From contig NZ_CP066339.1 of the NCBI RefSeq assembly GCF_016406125.1, positions 2,232,001 through 2,296,000 of the forward strand: DNA of 64,000 nucleotides. Reading direction: 5' to 3'. The translations under genes and the position numbers were made by a program. The notes under the pieces are model-generated. The model had not been told where the DNA came from and made no database searches. It saw only the letters and a list, made by a program, of their open reading frames with translations. This DNA comes from Alicyclobacillus sp. SO9 (GTDB lineage: Bacteria; Bacillota; Bacilli; Alicyclobacillales; Alicyclobacillaceae). Shown here in pieces: positions 35,713-42,703 of the stretch (position 1 is the stretch's first letter; each line of letters begins with the position of its first letter).

Positions 35713-37727
35713 CCCGCCGTCTGGGAAATCGTTATGAATTACAAGAGCAGATTGGCGGCGGCGGAATGGCGGTTGTGTATCGAGCTGTAGATACACTTCT
35801 GGATCGGATTGTTGCTGTAAAAATGTTGCGGCCTCAGTTTGAGGGAGACGAAGAACTGATTGAAAGGTTTCGGCAAGAAGCACAATCTGTTGCGAAGTTA
35901 GCTCATCCTAATATTGTTAACATCTACGATGTCGGTATTACGGATGGTGAATACTACATCGTGATGGAATATGTGGATGGGCCGACTCTGAAGGATTTGA
36001 TTCGCGAGCGCGGTCCGCTGTCTCCCTCGGAAACCGTTAACATTACTCAGCAAATCTGTAAGGCTTTGGAGCACGCCCACAGCCATCACATTATTCATCG
36101 CGACGTGAAACCACATAACATTCTGCTGACAAAATCCAATCAAGTGAAGGTCACGGATTTTGGCATTGCTCGTGCGATTACCGGAAATACTGTGACTTAT
36201 CACAACGAGAAGTCAGTCATGGGTTCGGTACACTATTTTTCACCGGAACAGGCACGGGGCGGTACAACCGATATTAAGAGCGATATTTATTCTCTCGGTG
36301 TAGTGATGTACGAAGTCCTGACAGGGCGGTTGCCCTTTTCCGGAGACTCTGCGGTAAGTGTGGCGTTAAAACACTTGCGCGATAATTTTACGGATCCGCG
36401 GCACATCAATCCTGACATTCCGCAGAGTTTGGAGAATATCGTGCTGCGTTGTTTGGTTAAAGCGCCGGAATACAGGTACCGGGACATGAATGAAGTTCTG
36501 CAGGACCTGAACGGCGCCTTGCAGAATCCTGATGTACCAAAGTTTCAACCTCCATCCAGTGTCACGGAGCAGACGATTGCTGTTCCCGCGGTTCAGGATG
36601 AACAGTATCGGCGCCAGCAGGATGGGCAACAAGAGGAAAACGCTCCGGCGAAAAAACGGTCCATCTGGAAAACTCTCATGTGGATCACGGTAGCCGTCGT
36701 CATGGTCGTGGTCGCTGTACTGGCGGCGTACTACATCTTGATGAGTCTGCTAAAAGTTCCCAACATCAATCTCCCGAATGTGGTGGGAGACAAACAATCA
36801 CAAGCTGTTACTAAGCTAGTCGGGGCAGGTTTGACGAAGTCCCAAATTACAGAACAACAAGGTCATAGTTCAAAACCCAAGGGAATTGTGTATCAACAGG
36901 ACCCCAGCGGGAATCAGGAGATTAAGAAAGGCCGGACTGTGACCATCTATGTAAGCACTGGGGCACAACCCATCAATATGCCAGACTTGTCGGGCATGGA
37001 ACTCAGTCAGGGTGAGTCTTGGTTAACAGGACCCAATTACGGTTTTCCGAAAAAGAACATCAAGGTACAAAAGGCTCTCAGCAGCAACTTTCAACAGGGA
37101 CAAATCATATCTACCAATCCTGCAGCGGGATCGAAGGTGACGACCAATCAGACAATCACCATCAAAGTCAGCAAGGGTGCACCGCAGACAACGGTTCCTG
37201 CGATTGTCGGAAAATCGATAGACAAGGCTACTCAAATGCTGAAGCAAAACGGATTGACCGAAGGCACAATTACGCAGCAGTCAAGCAGTCAACCCTCAGG
37301 AACGGTGCTTAGCATCGACCCTTATAAGGCAGGGCAGAAGGTTGACAAAAATACATCCATTGATTTGGTCGTATCAAGCGGGCCGGCACCTGGTTCCGGG
37401 AATAACAATTCAACAGGGTCGTCGAACTCAACGGGATCGTCCAATGGCGGCGGGTCTTCAAGTGGAGGCGGGACCTCAACTGGAAACTTACCTCCTGGCA
37501 CCAAGCAGAAGACTGTGGATGTTACCATTCATGACAATAACAATCAAACACATCAAGTGTTGATTACGAAAACAGATGCCACAGGACAGGACCAAACGGT
37601 TGTCAGCAAAGTAATCAATAAGACGTCGTCCTTCACGGTACAGATGTATATCGCCCCGAACACCACAGGGACGATTCACGTGACGGAAGACGGAAAGGAA
37701 ATCAAGACGATACCGGTGTCATACTAA
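35709..37727 (+). CDS. prkC: PASTA-domain Ser/Thr protein kinase PrkC
   Basis: Membrane kinase that senses muropeptides and controls spore germination and growth in Bacilli. Kinase domain 1-265 (IGGGGMAVVYRA, VAVKML, HRDVKPHNILL, TDFGIAR, all intact), juxtamembrane region, one membrane span at about 318-345, then three PASTA repeats (about 350-555). Unlike short PrkC forms it ends with a 40-residue Gly/Ser/Asn/Thr linker and an extra 75-residue beta-rich domain (about 598-672) starting after LPPGTKQ. Coupled to stp; rsgA follows after 39 bp. Confidence 0.94.
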   Translation: MTRRLGNRYELQEQIGGGGMAVVYRAVDTLLDRIVAVKMLRPQFEGDEELIERFRQEAQSVAKLAHPNIVNIYDVGITDGEYYIVMEYVDGPTLKDLIRERGPLSPSETVNITQQICKALEHAHSHHIIHRDVKPHNILLTKSNQVKVTDFGIARAITGNTVTYHNEKSVMGSVHYFSPEQARGGTTDIKSDIYSLGVVMYEVLTGRLPFSGDSAVSVALKHLRDNFTDPRHINPDIPQSLENIVLRCLVKAPEYRYRDMNEVLQDLNGALQNPDVPKFQPPSSVTEQTIAVPAVQDEQYRRQQDGQQEENAPAKKRSIWKTLMWITVAVVMVVVAVLAAYYILMSLLKVPNINLPNVVGDKQSQAVTKLVGAGLTKSQITEQQGHSSKPKGIVYQQDPSGNQEIKKGRTVTIYVSTGAQPINMPDLSGMELSQGESWLTGPNYGFPKKNIKVQKALSSNFQQGQIISTNPAAGSKVTTNQTITIKVSKGAPQTTVPAIVGKSIDKATQMLKQNGLTEGTITQQSSSQPSGTVLSIDPYKAGQKVDKNTSIDLVVSSGPAPGSGNNNSTGSSNSTGSSNGGGSSSGGGTSTGNLPPGTKQKTVDVTIHDNNNQTHQVLITKTDATGQDQTVVSKVINKTSSFTVQMYIAPNTTGTIHVTEDGKEIKTIPVSY

Positions 37728-37766
37728 ACCAGGAAAATCAGGAAATATGCTTAAAGGGGGATTTGC

Positions 37767-38654
37767 GTGAAGGGAACAGTTGTACGAGCATTCGGCGGCT
37801 TCTTTGCTGTAGACAGCGAAGAAGGCACGGTAGAGTGCAAGGCCAGAGGTGTGTTCCGTAAGCAAAAAGTGAGCATACTGGTTGGCGATGTTGTCGAGTG
37901 GGACGCTGTTTCCAGCACAGACGGAGTTGTGACAGAGGGGCTGATCACGAAAGTGGAGCCTCGTCAGACTCATTTGATACGTCCTCCTATTGCAAACTGC
38001 AATCAGGCTGTTCTCGTGTTCTCGGCGCTCTCTCCTGATTTTCACAGCCACTTATTGGACTGCACACTGATTTCTGCAGAAGCCGAAGGGTTGCGGACGG
38101 CCATTGTCCTGTCAAAGGTGGACCTCATTTCGGATGAGCAAGCGACGAAGCTGGTAGAGCCTTACGTTCAGGCAGGGTATAAGGTTGTCTTTGTGGGTTC
38201 GCAAGACGGCACAGGTGTGGCGAAAGTTCGCGCTTTGCTGCAAGGCAAAATTTCAGTTTTTGCGGGGCCGTCCGGGGCTGGCAAGTCATCTTTGGCTAAT
38301 CGAATCGCACCTGAACTGGGACTGAAAATGGGGAAGATAAGCGATAAGTCTCGTCGCGGCAAGCACACCACGACGCACGTCGAGTTGTTTCGTTTGGAGA
38401 ATGAGACCTATGTGGCTGATGCCCCAGGTTTCAGTCAGATAAATGTTGAACTTCCAAGTGAAGAACTGCGCACCTACTTTCCAGAGTTCATGCTGGTTTC
38501 AAACGATTGCGAATATCGTGGTTGTCTGCACATTGATGAGGAAAACTGTGCTGTAAAGGAGGCCGTCCAATCCGGTCGGATTGCAAGCAAACGCTACGAG
38601 AGCTACCGGACACTGTATGAACACGTCAGGTTGAAGGAGGAACGAAAGTATTGA
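37767..38654 (+). CDS. rsgA: Ribosome small-subunit GTPase RsgA
   Basis: Circularly permuted GTPase checking late 30S assembly. OB fold (1-70), permuted GTPase with LSKVD (G4, near 115), P-loop GPSGAGKSSLANRI near 170, DAPGFSQ (G3) near 220, and a C-terminal zinc site CEYRGCLHIDEENCAVKEA. Start GTG 37767 behind AAAGGGGG. The first base of the rpe start overlaps its last codons. Confidence 0.95.
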   Translation: MKGTVVRAFGGFFAVDSEEGTVECKARGVFRKQKVSILVGDVVEWDAVSSTDGVVTEGLITKVEPRQTHLIRPPIANCNQAVLVFSALSPDFHSHLLDCTLISAEAEGLRTAIVLSKVDLISDEQATKLVEPYVQAGYKVVFVGSQDGTGVAKVRALLQGKISVFAGPSGAGKSSLANRIAPELGLKMGKISDKSRRGKHTTTHVELFRLENETYVADAPGFSQINVELPSEELRTYFPEFMLVSNDCEYRGCLHIDEENCAVKEAVQSGRIASKRYESYRTLYEHVRLKEERKY

Positions 38655-39337
38655 CAGTGAAAATTGCTCCATCCATTCTTGCCGCAGATTTCGCCAATCT
38701 TCAAGGCGAAGTGAGGTCTGTGCTCTCGGCCGGAGCTGACTGGATTCACGTAGATGTCATGGATGGCCGCTTTGTTCCAAATATCACAATGGGCCCCAAT
38801 GTCGTTTCGGCGTTGCGTAAACACTTTGACTGTTTCTTGGATGTCCATCTTATGATTGTGGAACCTGAAAAATACATTGAACAATTTGCAGCGGCCGGTG
38901 CCGACATGATTACGGTACACGCGGAGGCATGCCCCCACTTGCACAGGACGCTGCAACAAATTCACGACTCCGGTGTCCAAGCAGGTGTTGCACTGAATCC
39001 TGCAACAGATTTGGGAAGTCTGGAATATATCGCGGAAGAGATGGATATGTTGCTATTAATGACCGTGAATCCAGGCTTCGGTGGACAGTCTTACATCTCT
39101 GCTGTAACGAGGAAAATCCTCGAAGCTCGTACAACTCTCAAACGGTTAGGCAGAGGAGATGTTCCCATTGAAGTAGATGGAGGCATCAAGCGGGAGACAA
39201 TTGGTGAAGCGGCAACAGCCGGGGCGTCTGTATTCGTTGCGGGATCAGCAGTTTTTGGTCAACAAGACAGAACGAGTGCAATTCAAGAATTGAAGCAACT
39301 CGGAGAACATGCCTTCGAGAATGGAGTTAACAGCTAA
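38651..39337 (+). CDS. rpe: Ribulose-phosphate 3-epimerase
   Basis: Interconverts ribulose 5-phosphate and xylulose 5-phosphate in the pentose phosphate pathway. TIM-barrel with IAPSILAADFANLQ, HVDVMDGRFVPNITMGP, HLMIVEPE, VNPGFGGQ and EVDGGI all present. TTG 38651 follows AAGGAGG at 9 bases and overlaps the rsgA stop. 228 residues. A thiamine pyrophosphokinase gene (thiN), which often follows, is absent; spoVM is next. Confidence 0.95.
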   Translation: MTVKIAPSILAADFANLQGEVRSVLSAGADWIHVDVMDGRFVPNITMGPNVVSALRKHFDCFLDVHLMIVEPEKYIEQFAAAGADMITVHAEACPHLHRTLQQIHDSGVQAGVALNPATDLGSLEYIAEEMDMLLLMTVNPGFGGQSYISAVTRKILEARTTLKRLGRGDVPIEVDGGIKRETIGEAATAGASVFVAGSAVFGQQDRTSAIQELKQLGEHAFENGVNS

Positions 39338-39447
39338 GCACACTCTCTCGCGCACATTTTATGCCCCCGGGAATATACATGTAGCGATGAGGACATTCGT
39401 CCAGAAAAGTCGACTCCTGTGGTACACAGGACAAGGAGGGACCGGGG

Positions 39448-39528
39448 ATGAAATTCTACACGATAAAGCTCCCAAAGTTTCTTGGAGGAATTGTCAAAGC
39501 GTGCATCGGAATGTTCTCGAAGGACTGA
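39448..39528 (+). CDS. spoVM: Stage V sporulation protein SpoVM
   Basis: A 26-residue amphipathic peptide that binds convex forespore membrane and anchors the SpoIVA coat base. The frame reads MKFYTIKLPKFLGG then IVKACIGMFSKD, matching the nearly invariant SpoVM pattern including the Pro at position 9. Strong ribosome site AAGGAGGG (39433-39440), ATG 8 bases later, stop 39526-39528. Its place between rpe and rpmB is the conserved Bacillus position. TATACATG at about 39373 resembles a sigma-E -10 element, but the -35 is weak. Confidence 0.95.
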   Translation: MKFYTIKLPKFLGGIVKACIGMFSKD

Positions 39529-39546
39529 GGGCTTATATCGAGGCGA

Positions 39547-39587
39547 GGGCTGTCCAAAAGTCATTACTGATGGCTGCAGGACAGCCC
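39547..39587 (+). terminator. Possible terminator after spoVM
   Basis: GGGCTGTCC (39547-39555) and GGACAGCCC (39579-39587) form a 9-bp perfect stem with a 23-base loop, followed by GTTTAACTT. The long loop and short T-run make it a weak terminator. Confidence 0.5.
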
Positions 39588-39668
39588 GTTTAACTTACGT
39601 GTAGGAGATTATTTGGTGTTTCATTTATTTTAGGTCGCACTTATGCGACAGTACACTGATATAGGTGT

Positions 39669-39701
39669 CTGCCGAGGAACTGCCGAGGAACTGCCGAGGA
39701 A
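39669..39701. repeat. Three tandem 11-bp repeats
   Basis: CTGCCGAGGAA occurs three times in a row directly upstream of array C, followed by a partial copy (CTGAGGG). Confidence 0.8.
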
Positions 39702-39719
39702 CTGAGGGCGGAGATGAAA

Positions 39720-39959
39720 TAGTGATCCCTAATGACACTATCACTTCTGGCGCGGAGCCATAGTGATCATTTGTCGCACTATGGCCCATGAGGAGTCTAC
39801 CCTTAGTGATCTGCATGATCACTATCACCTAGGCTAGAGTCCAATTTCATCTACTTAGTGCCTCTTCGTGACACTAAGTTTTATGTATTTGTGAGTTAGG
39901 GATCTTTCGGATCCTTAGCCTAGCTGAGTTTCGATTAATAGGGAGATTTGCGATCACTA
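39720..39959. repeat. Array of six 21-bp imperfect palindromes (array C)
   Basis: Units start at 39720, 39761, 39804, 39856, 39897 and 39939. Each is 21 bp: left arm TAGTGATC or TAGGGATC (variants TAGTGCCT, TAGGGAGA), five free bases, right arm GATCACTA, TGACACTA, TCGCACTA or GATCCTTA; the third unit is a perfect 8-bp-arm palindrome. Start-to-start distances are 41, 43, 52, 41 and 42 bp, nearly the same as in arrays A and B, although spacer sequences differ. It lies between the convergent spoVM and rpmB genes. Confidence 0.85.
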
Positions 39960-40043
39960 AGGATCGCCTTGCCGCCTTGCCTTTCCGCAGTCCGCAGTCG
40001 CACCCGTTGTAGTCGTAGTCGGCGGATGTGCCCTATAGAAATG

Positions 40044-40067
40044 AAAAAAGCACCGACATCGGTGCTT
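40044..40067 (-). terminator. Intrinsic terminator of rpmB
   Basis: Read on the minus strand, GCACCGA pairs with TCGGTGC around a two-base centre, followed by a run of six T (plus strand AAAAAAG, 40044-40050). Confidence 0.8.
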
Positions 40068-40105
40068 CTTCAGTAGTGCTTTACGTTTAAAGTATGGTGA
40101 CTCAA

Positions 40106-40297
40106 TTATACCGCACGGGTAACTTTTCCCGCTTTCAAGCAACGGGTGCACACACGAACGCGTTTAACAGTTCCGTTCACGTTGGCCCGAACTGTTTGGA
40201 TGTTCGGTAACCAACGGCGCTTGTTGAGGATGTGCGAGTGACTCACCTTATGGCCGGTTTGCGGACCTTTGCCGCAGATTTCGCAACGTCTCGCCAT
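40106..40297 (-). CDS. rpmB: 50S ribosomal protein L28
   Basis: 63-residue ribosomal protein, [13 protein letters not shown] at the start, [13 protein letters not shown] in the centre and [11 protein letters not shown] near the end. The CxxC pairs (C5/C8 and C50/C53) mark the zinc-binding C+ form. ATG at 40297 follows GGAGGTG. Transcribed against the surrounding genes, as in Bacillus. Confidence 0.96.
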   Translation of the reverse strand: MARRCEICGKGPQTGHKVSHSHILNKRRWLPNIQTVRANVNGTVKRVRVCTRCLKAGKVTRAV

Positions 40298-40347
40298 TCT
40301 TCCGCACCTCCTAAAGACCATCATGGGCCAGACTGTGCAACGCTCGT

Positions 40348-40377
40348 ATTTTATCACAGCACAAAACATATGTGCAA
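40348..40377 (-). promoter_or_regulatory. Promoter of rpmB
   Basis: Minus strand: TTGCAC (plus 40372-40377), 18-bp spacer, TAAAAT (plus 40348-40353), about 50 bp before the start codon. Confidence 0.6.
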
Positions 40378-40489
40378 CTACATTTATTGAATGAAGCTAA
40401 ATGCAGTTGAATGCTGCTGATTTCAATTGAAGGAAATTGAGTAAAGCAGCACAAGAAACTCTATAGTATTCGCGAGACACTGTGTGCAA

Positions 40490-40544
40490 TGTCTGAAATA
40501 TGTCTGAAACATGCCTGAACCGTGTCTGAATTATGTCAGAAAAA
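40490..40544. repeat. Five direct 11-bp repeats upstream of asp23
   Basis: TGTCTGAA plus three variable bases is repeated five times with exact 11-bp period (40490, 40501, 40512 as TGCCTGAA, 40523, 40534 as TGTCAGAA). One repeat per helical turn suggests binding sites on one DNA face, about 105 bp before the asp23 start. Confidence 0.75.
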
Positions 40545-40648
40545 AATGTAGGTGATTCGTTTTATTACAGTGTAAACATAGATGATTTTATAGTCTGTGC
40601 ATGATATAGTACAATTGCATTAAGTTGGAGTTTCCAGGGGGTGCCCTC

Positions 40649-41014
40649 ATGCCAAAGACAATAGAGACACCGCTTGGGACCATTTCGATTGCAGAAGACG
40701 TGATTGCAACCGTTGCCGGTATGGCAGCGATAGATTGCTATGGTCTCGTCGGAATGGCTTCCCGAAAACAAGTGAAAGACAGCCTCAGCGAGTTACTGGG
40801 CCGGGATAATCCGGGTCGTGGAGTGGTTGTTCATGTTTCCGACGAGCGTGTAGAAGTGGATCTCTATATTATAGTCAGCTACGGAACAAATATTTACGAA
40901 GTGGCGCAAAATGTACGTGAAAAAGTAAGGTACTTTTTGAACGATTCTATCGGTATCGAGGTAACTCGGGTCAATATCTTTGTGCAGGGTGTTCGTGTCA
41001 CCAGCGACATGTAG
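40649..41014 (+). CDS. Asp23/YloU family envelope stress response protein
   Basis: 121-residue Asp23/Gls24 domain protein, with ISIAEDVIATVAGMAAIDCYGLVGMA and VDLYIIVSYGTNIYEVAQNVREKVRYFL. The family is linked to membrane and cell-wall stress and is usually paired with fakA. ATG 40649 follows AGGGGGTG; the earlier in-frame start at 40625 is not needed. The fakA start lies 10 bp after its stop. Confidence 0.9.
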   Translation: MPKTIETPLGTISIAEDVIATVAGMAAIDCYGLVGMASRKQVKDSLSELLGRDNPGRGVVVHVSDERVEVDLYIIVSYGTNIYEVAQNVREKVRYFLNDSIGIEVTRVNIFVQGVRVTSDM

Positions 41015-41024
41015 GAGGCAAAGG

Positions 41025-42698
41025 ATGGCGTTGAAGTATCAGCTGTCAACAACTGAATTCATGGAATTAATGGCTGCGGGTCATGGACGCCTGAAGGAAA
41101 AGGTAAGCGAAGTCAACGCGCTGAATATTTTCCCTGTTCCCGATGGGGATACAGGAACAAATATGGAAATGTCCATGGCGGCCGGGGTTGAGTATCTTCA
41201 TACGAGCAATGCAACTCAGCTGCGTAAGGCTGTTCAAGCTTTTTCGACGGGACTTATGATGGGAGCGCGAGGCAACTCCGGTGTCATTTTGTCACAGTTG
41301 TTCCGCGGCTTTTCTAAAGCAGGTCAAGACGCCGAAACCTTGAATGTGGCTGCTTTTGCGTCTGCTCTGCAGGAAGGCGTGCAGATTGCCTATCGGGCCG
41401 TTGCGAAACCCGTAGAAGGTACCATTTTGTCTGTCGCACGCGCCGCCGCGCAGACGGCGTTGAAAGAAGCCAGACAGACCGAGGACATAGCTGCTCTGTT
41501 TGAGGTCGTATATGAAAGCGCGCAACGGGCTCTGGAGAAGACCCCAAGTCAGTTGGAAGTTCTAAAACAAGCGGGGGTTGTCGATTCAGGTGGACAAGGG
41601 CTTGTTTTTATTTTCGAAGGCTTTCTTCGTTATCTAAAGGGCGGTCAGCTTAGTGTTGCGTCGGCGGCAGTAACCAACTCGGACGCAAACGGTGTCGGGA
41701 CACTGCAACTCGACTATGCTGGTGCTCATATTAGTCACGACGGGGAATACGGCTACTGTACGGAATTTCTATTGCGAACAGAGGCTGTGTCAGCGTCAGA
41801 GGCTGAACAGAAATTGAGGAGAGACCTGTCCCGGCATGGGGATTCATTGCTGGTGGTCGGGTCTGAAGAACTGGTTCGTGCTCATGTACATACGCTTCAT
41901 CCTGGTAAAGTGCTGGAAGAGGCTCTTGCCATCGGACCGCTTCTTAAGGTTAAAATTGACAACATGACTGAGCAACATAGCGAAATTAGGGCGCAGCAGG
42001 ATGCCGTGCCTGCTCCCTCCTCCTCTAATGCGTCAGAGCGCAAGCCGCTGGCGGTCGTTGCGGTGGCAGCGGGGGACGGGTTGCGGGAAGCTTTCGTCAG
42101 TCTGGGAGTCGATGTAGTGCTTGAAGGCGGACAGACGATGAATCCAAGTACGGAAGACATTGTAACGACCGTGAATTCGGCCAACTGCGATGAATGTATT
42201 CTGTTACCAAACAACAAAAACATATTGTTGGCAGCTGAACAAGCCAAGAGTGTCGTGGGAGCAAAACTCCATCTTGTCAAAACGGAGACGATTCCTCAGG
42301 GAATTGCTGCAATGATGGCATTTCATCCGAATCATTCAGTTAACGATAATGTGCTGAAGATGATGTCGGCAATTCACGATGTGTTGTCGGGTCAAGTTGT
42401 GCGGGCTGTGCGAGACAGTACATTTCAGGAGAGGGAAATTCGGCAGGGACAATATCTTGGTCTGGTAGACCAGGAGTTGATGGAAGTGGGGGAATCCCGC
42501 GTTGACACTGCAGTAGCCGTCGTAAAGGAAATGAACAAGGACGGCCTCGCCGAGTTATTGACGCTGTTTTACGGAGCGGATGTTTCAATGGATGAAATTC
42601 AACAACTGCGGCTAAGGCTTGAAGCTGAGTATGACATCGAGATTGAAGCAAATTACGGAGGCCAACCCGTCTACGATTATATATTTTCCTTGGAGTAG
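41025..42698 (+). CDS. fakA: Fatty acid kinase catalytic subunit FakA (DhaL domain, YloV)
   Basis: ATP-binding DAK2/DhaL protein that phosphorylates fatty acids held by FakB. DhaL domain spans about 1-200 with the nucleotide/Mg block NIFPVPDGDTGTNMEMSM near 31 and GARGNSGVILSQL near 80; a middle domain (210-320) includes EYGYCTEFLLR, and the C-terminal EDD-like part follows a 25-residue low-complexity linker near 325. ATG 41025 behind TAGGAGG. 557 residues. Follows asp23 as in other Firmicutes; serine dehydratase genes often found before recG are absent. Confidence 0.92.
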   Translation: MALKYQLSTTEFMELMAAGHGRLKEKVSEVNALNIFPVPDGDTGTNMEMSMAAGVEYLHTSNATQLRKAVQAFSTGLMMGARGNSGVILSQLFRGFSKAGQDAETLNVAAFASALQEGVQIAYRAVAKPVEGTILSVARAAAQTALKEARQTEDIAALFEVVYESAQRALEKTPSQLEVLKQAGVVDSGGQGLVFIFEGFLRYLKGGQLSVASAAVTNSDANGVGTLQLDYAGAHISHDGEYGYCTEFLLRTEAVSASEAEQKLRRDLSRHGDSLLVVGSEELVRAHVHTLHPGKVLEEALAIGPLLKVKIDNMTEQHSEIRAQQDAVPAPSSSNASERKPLAVVAVAAGDGLREAFVSLGVDVVLEGGQTMNPSTEDIVTTVNSANCDECILLPNNKNILLAAEQAKSVVGAKLHLVKTETIPQGIAAMMAFHPNHSVNDNVLKMMSAIHDVLSGQVVRAVRDSTFQEREIRQGQYLGLVDQELMEVGESRVDTAVAVVKEMNKDGLAELLTLFYGADVSMDEIQQLRLRLEAEYDIEIEANYGGQPVYDYIFSLE

Positions 42699-42703
42699 TC
42701 GAC

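Larger units (their letters stand above)
40298..40648. other. Divergent intergenic region between rpmB and asp23
   Basis: Holds a minus-strand promoter for rpmB (40348-40377) and five 11-bp direct repeats (40490-40544), both listed separately. No additional gene was found. The stretch near 40585-40615 is AT-rich (TATAGT, TACAAT) and probably includes the asp23 promoter, but its -35 element is unclear. Confidence 0.6.

Noticed and set aside
39309-39593. Open frame of 94 codons covering spoVM
   Set aside because: Different frame from spoVM, overlaps the rpe end, no family resemblance.
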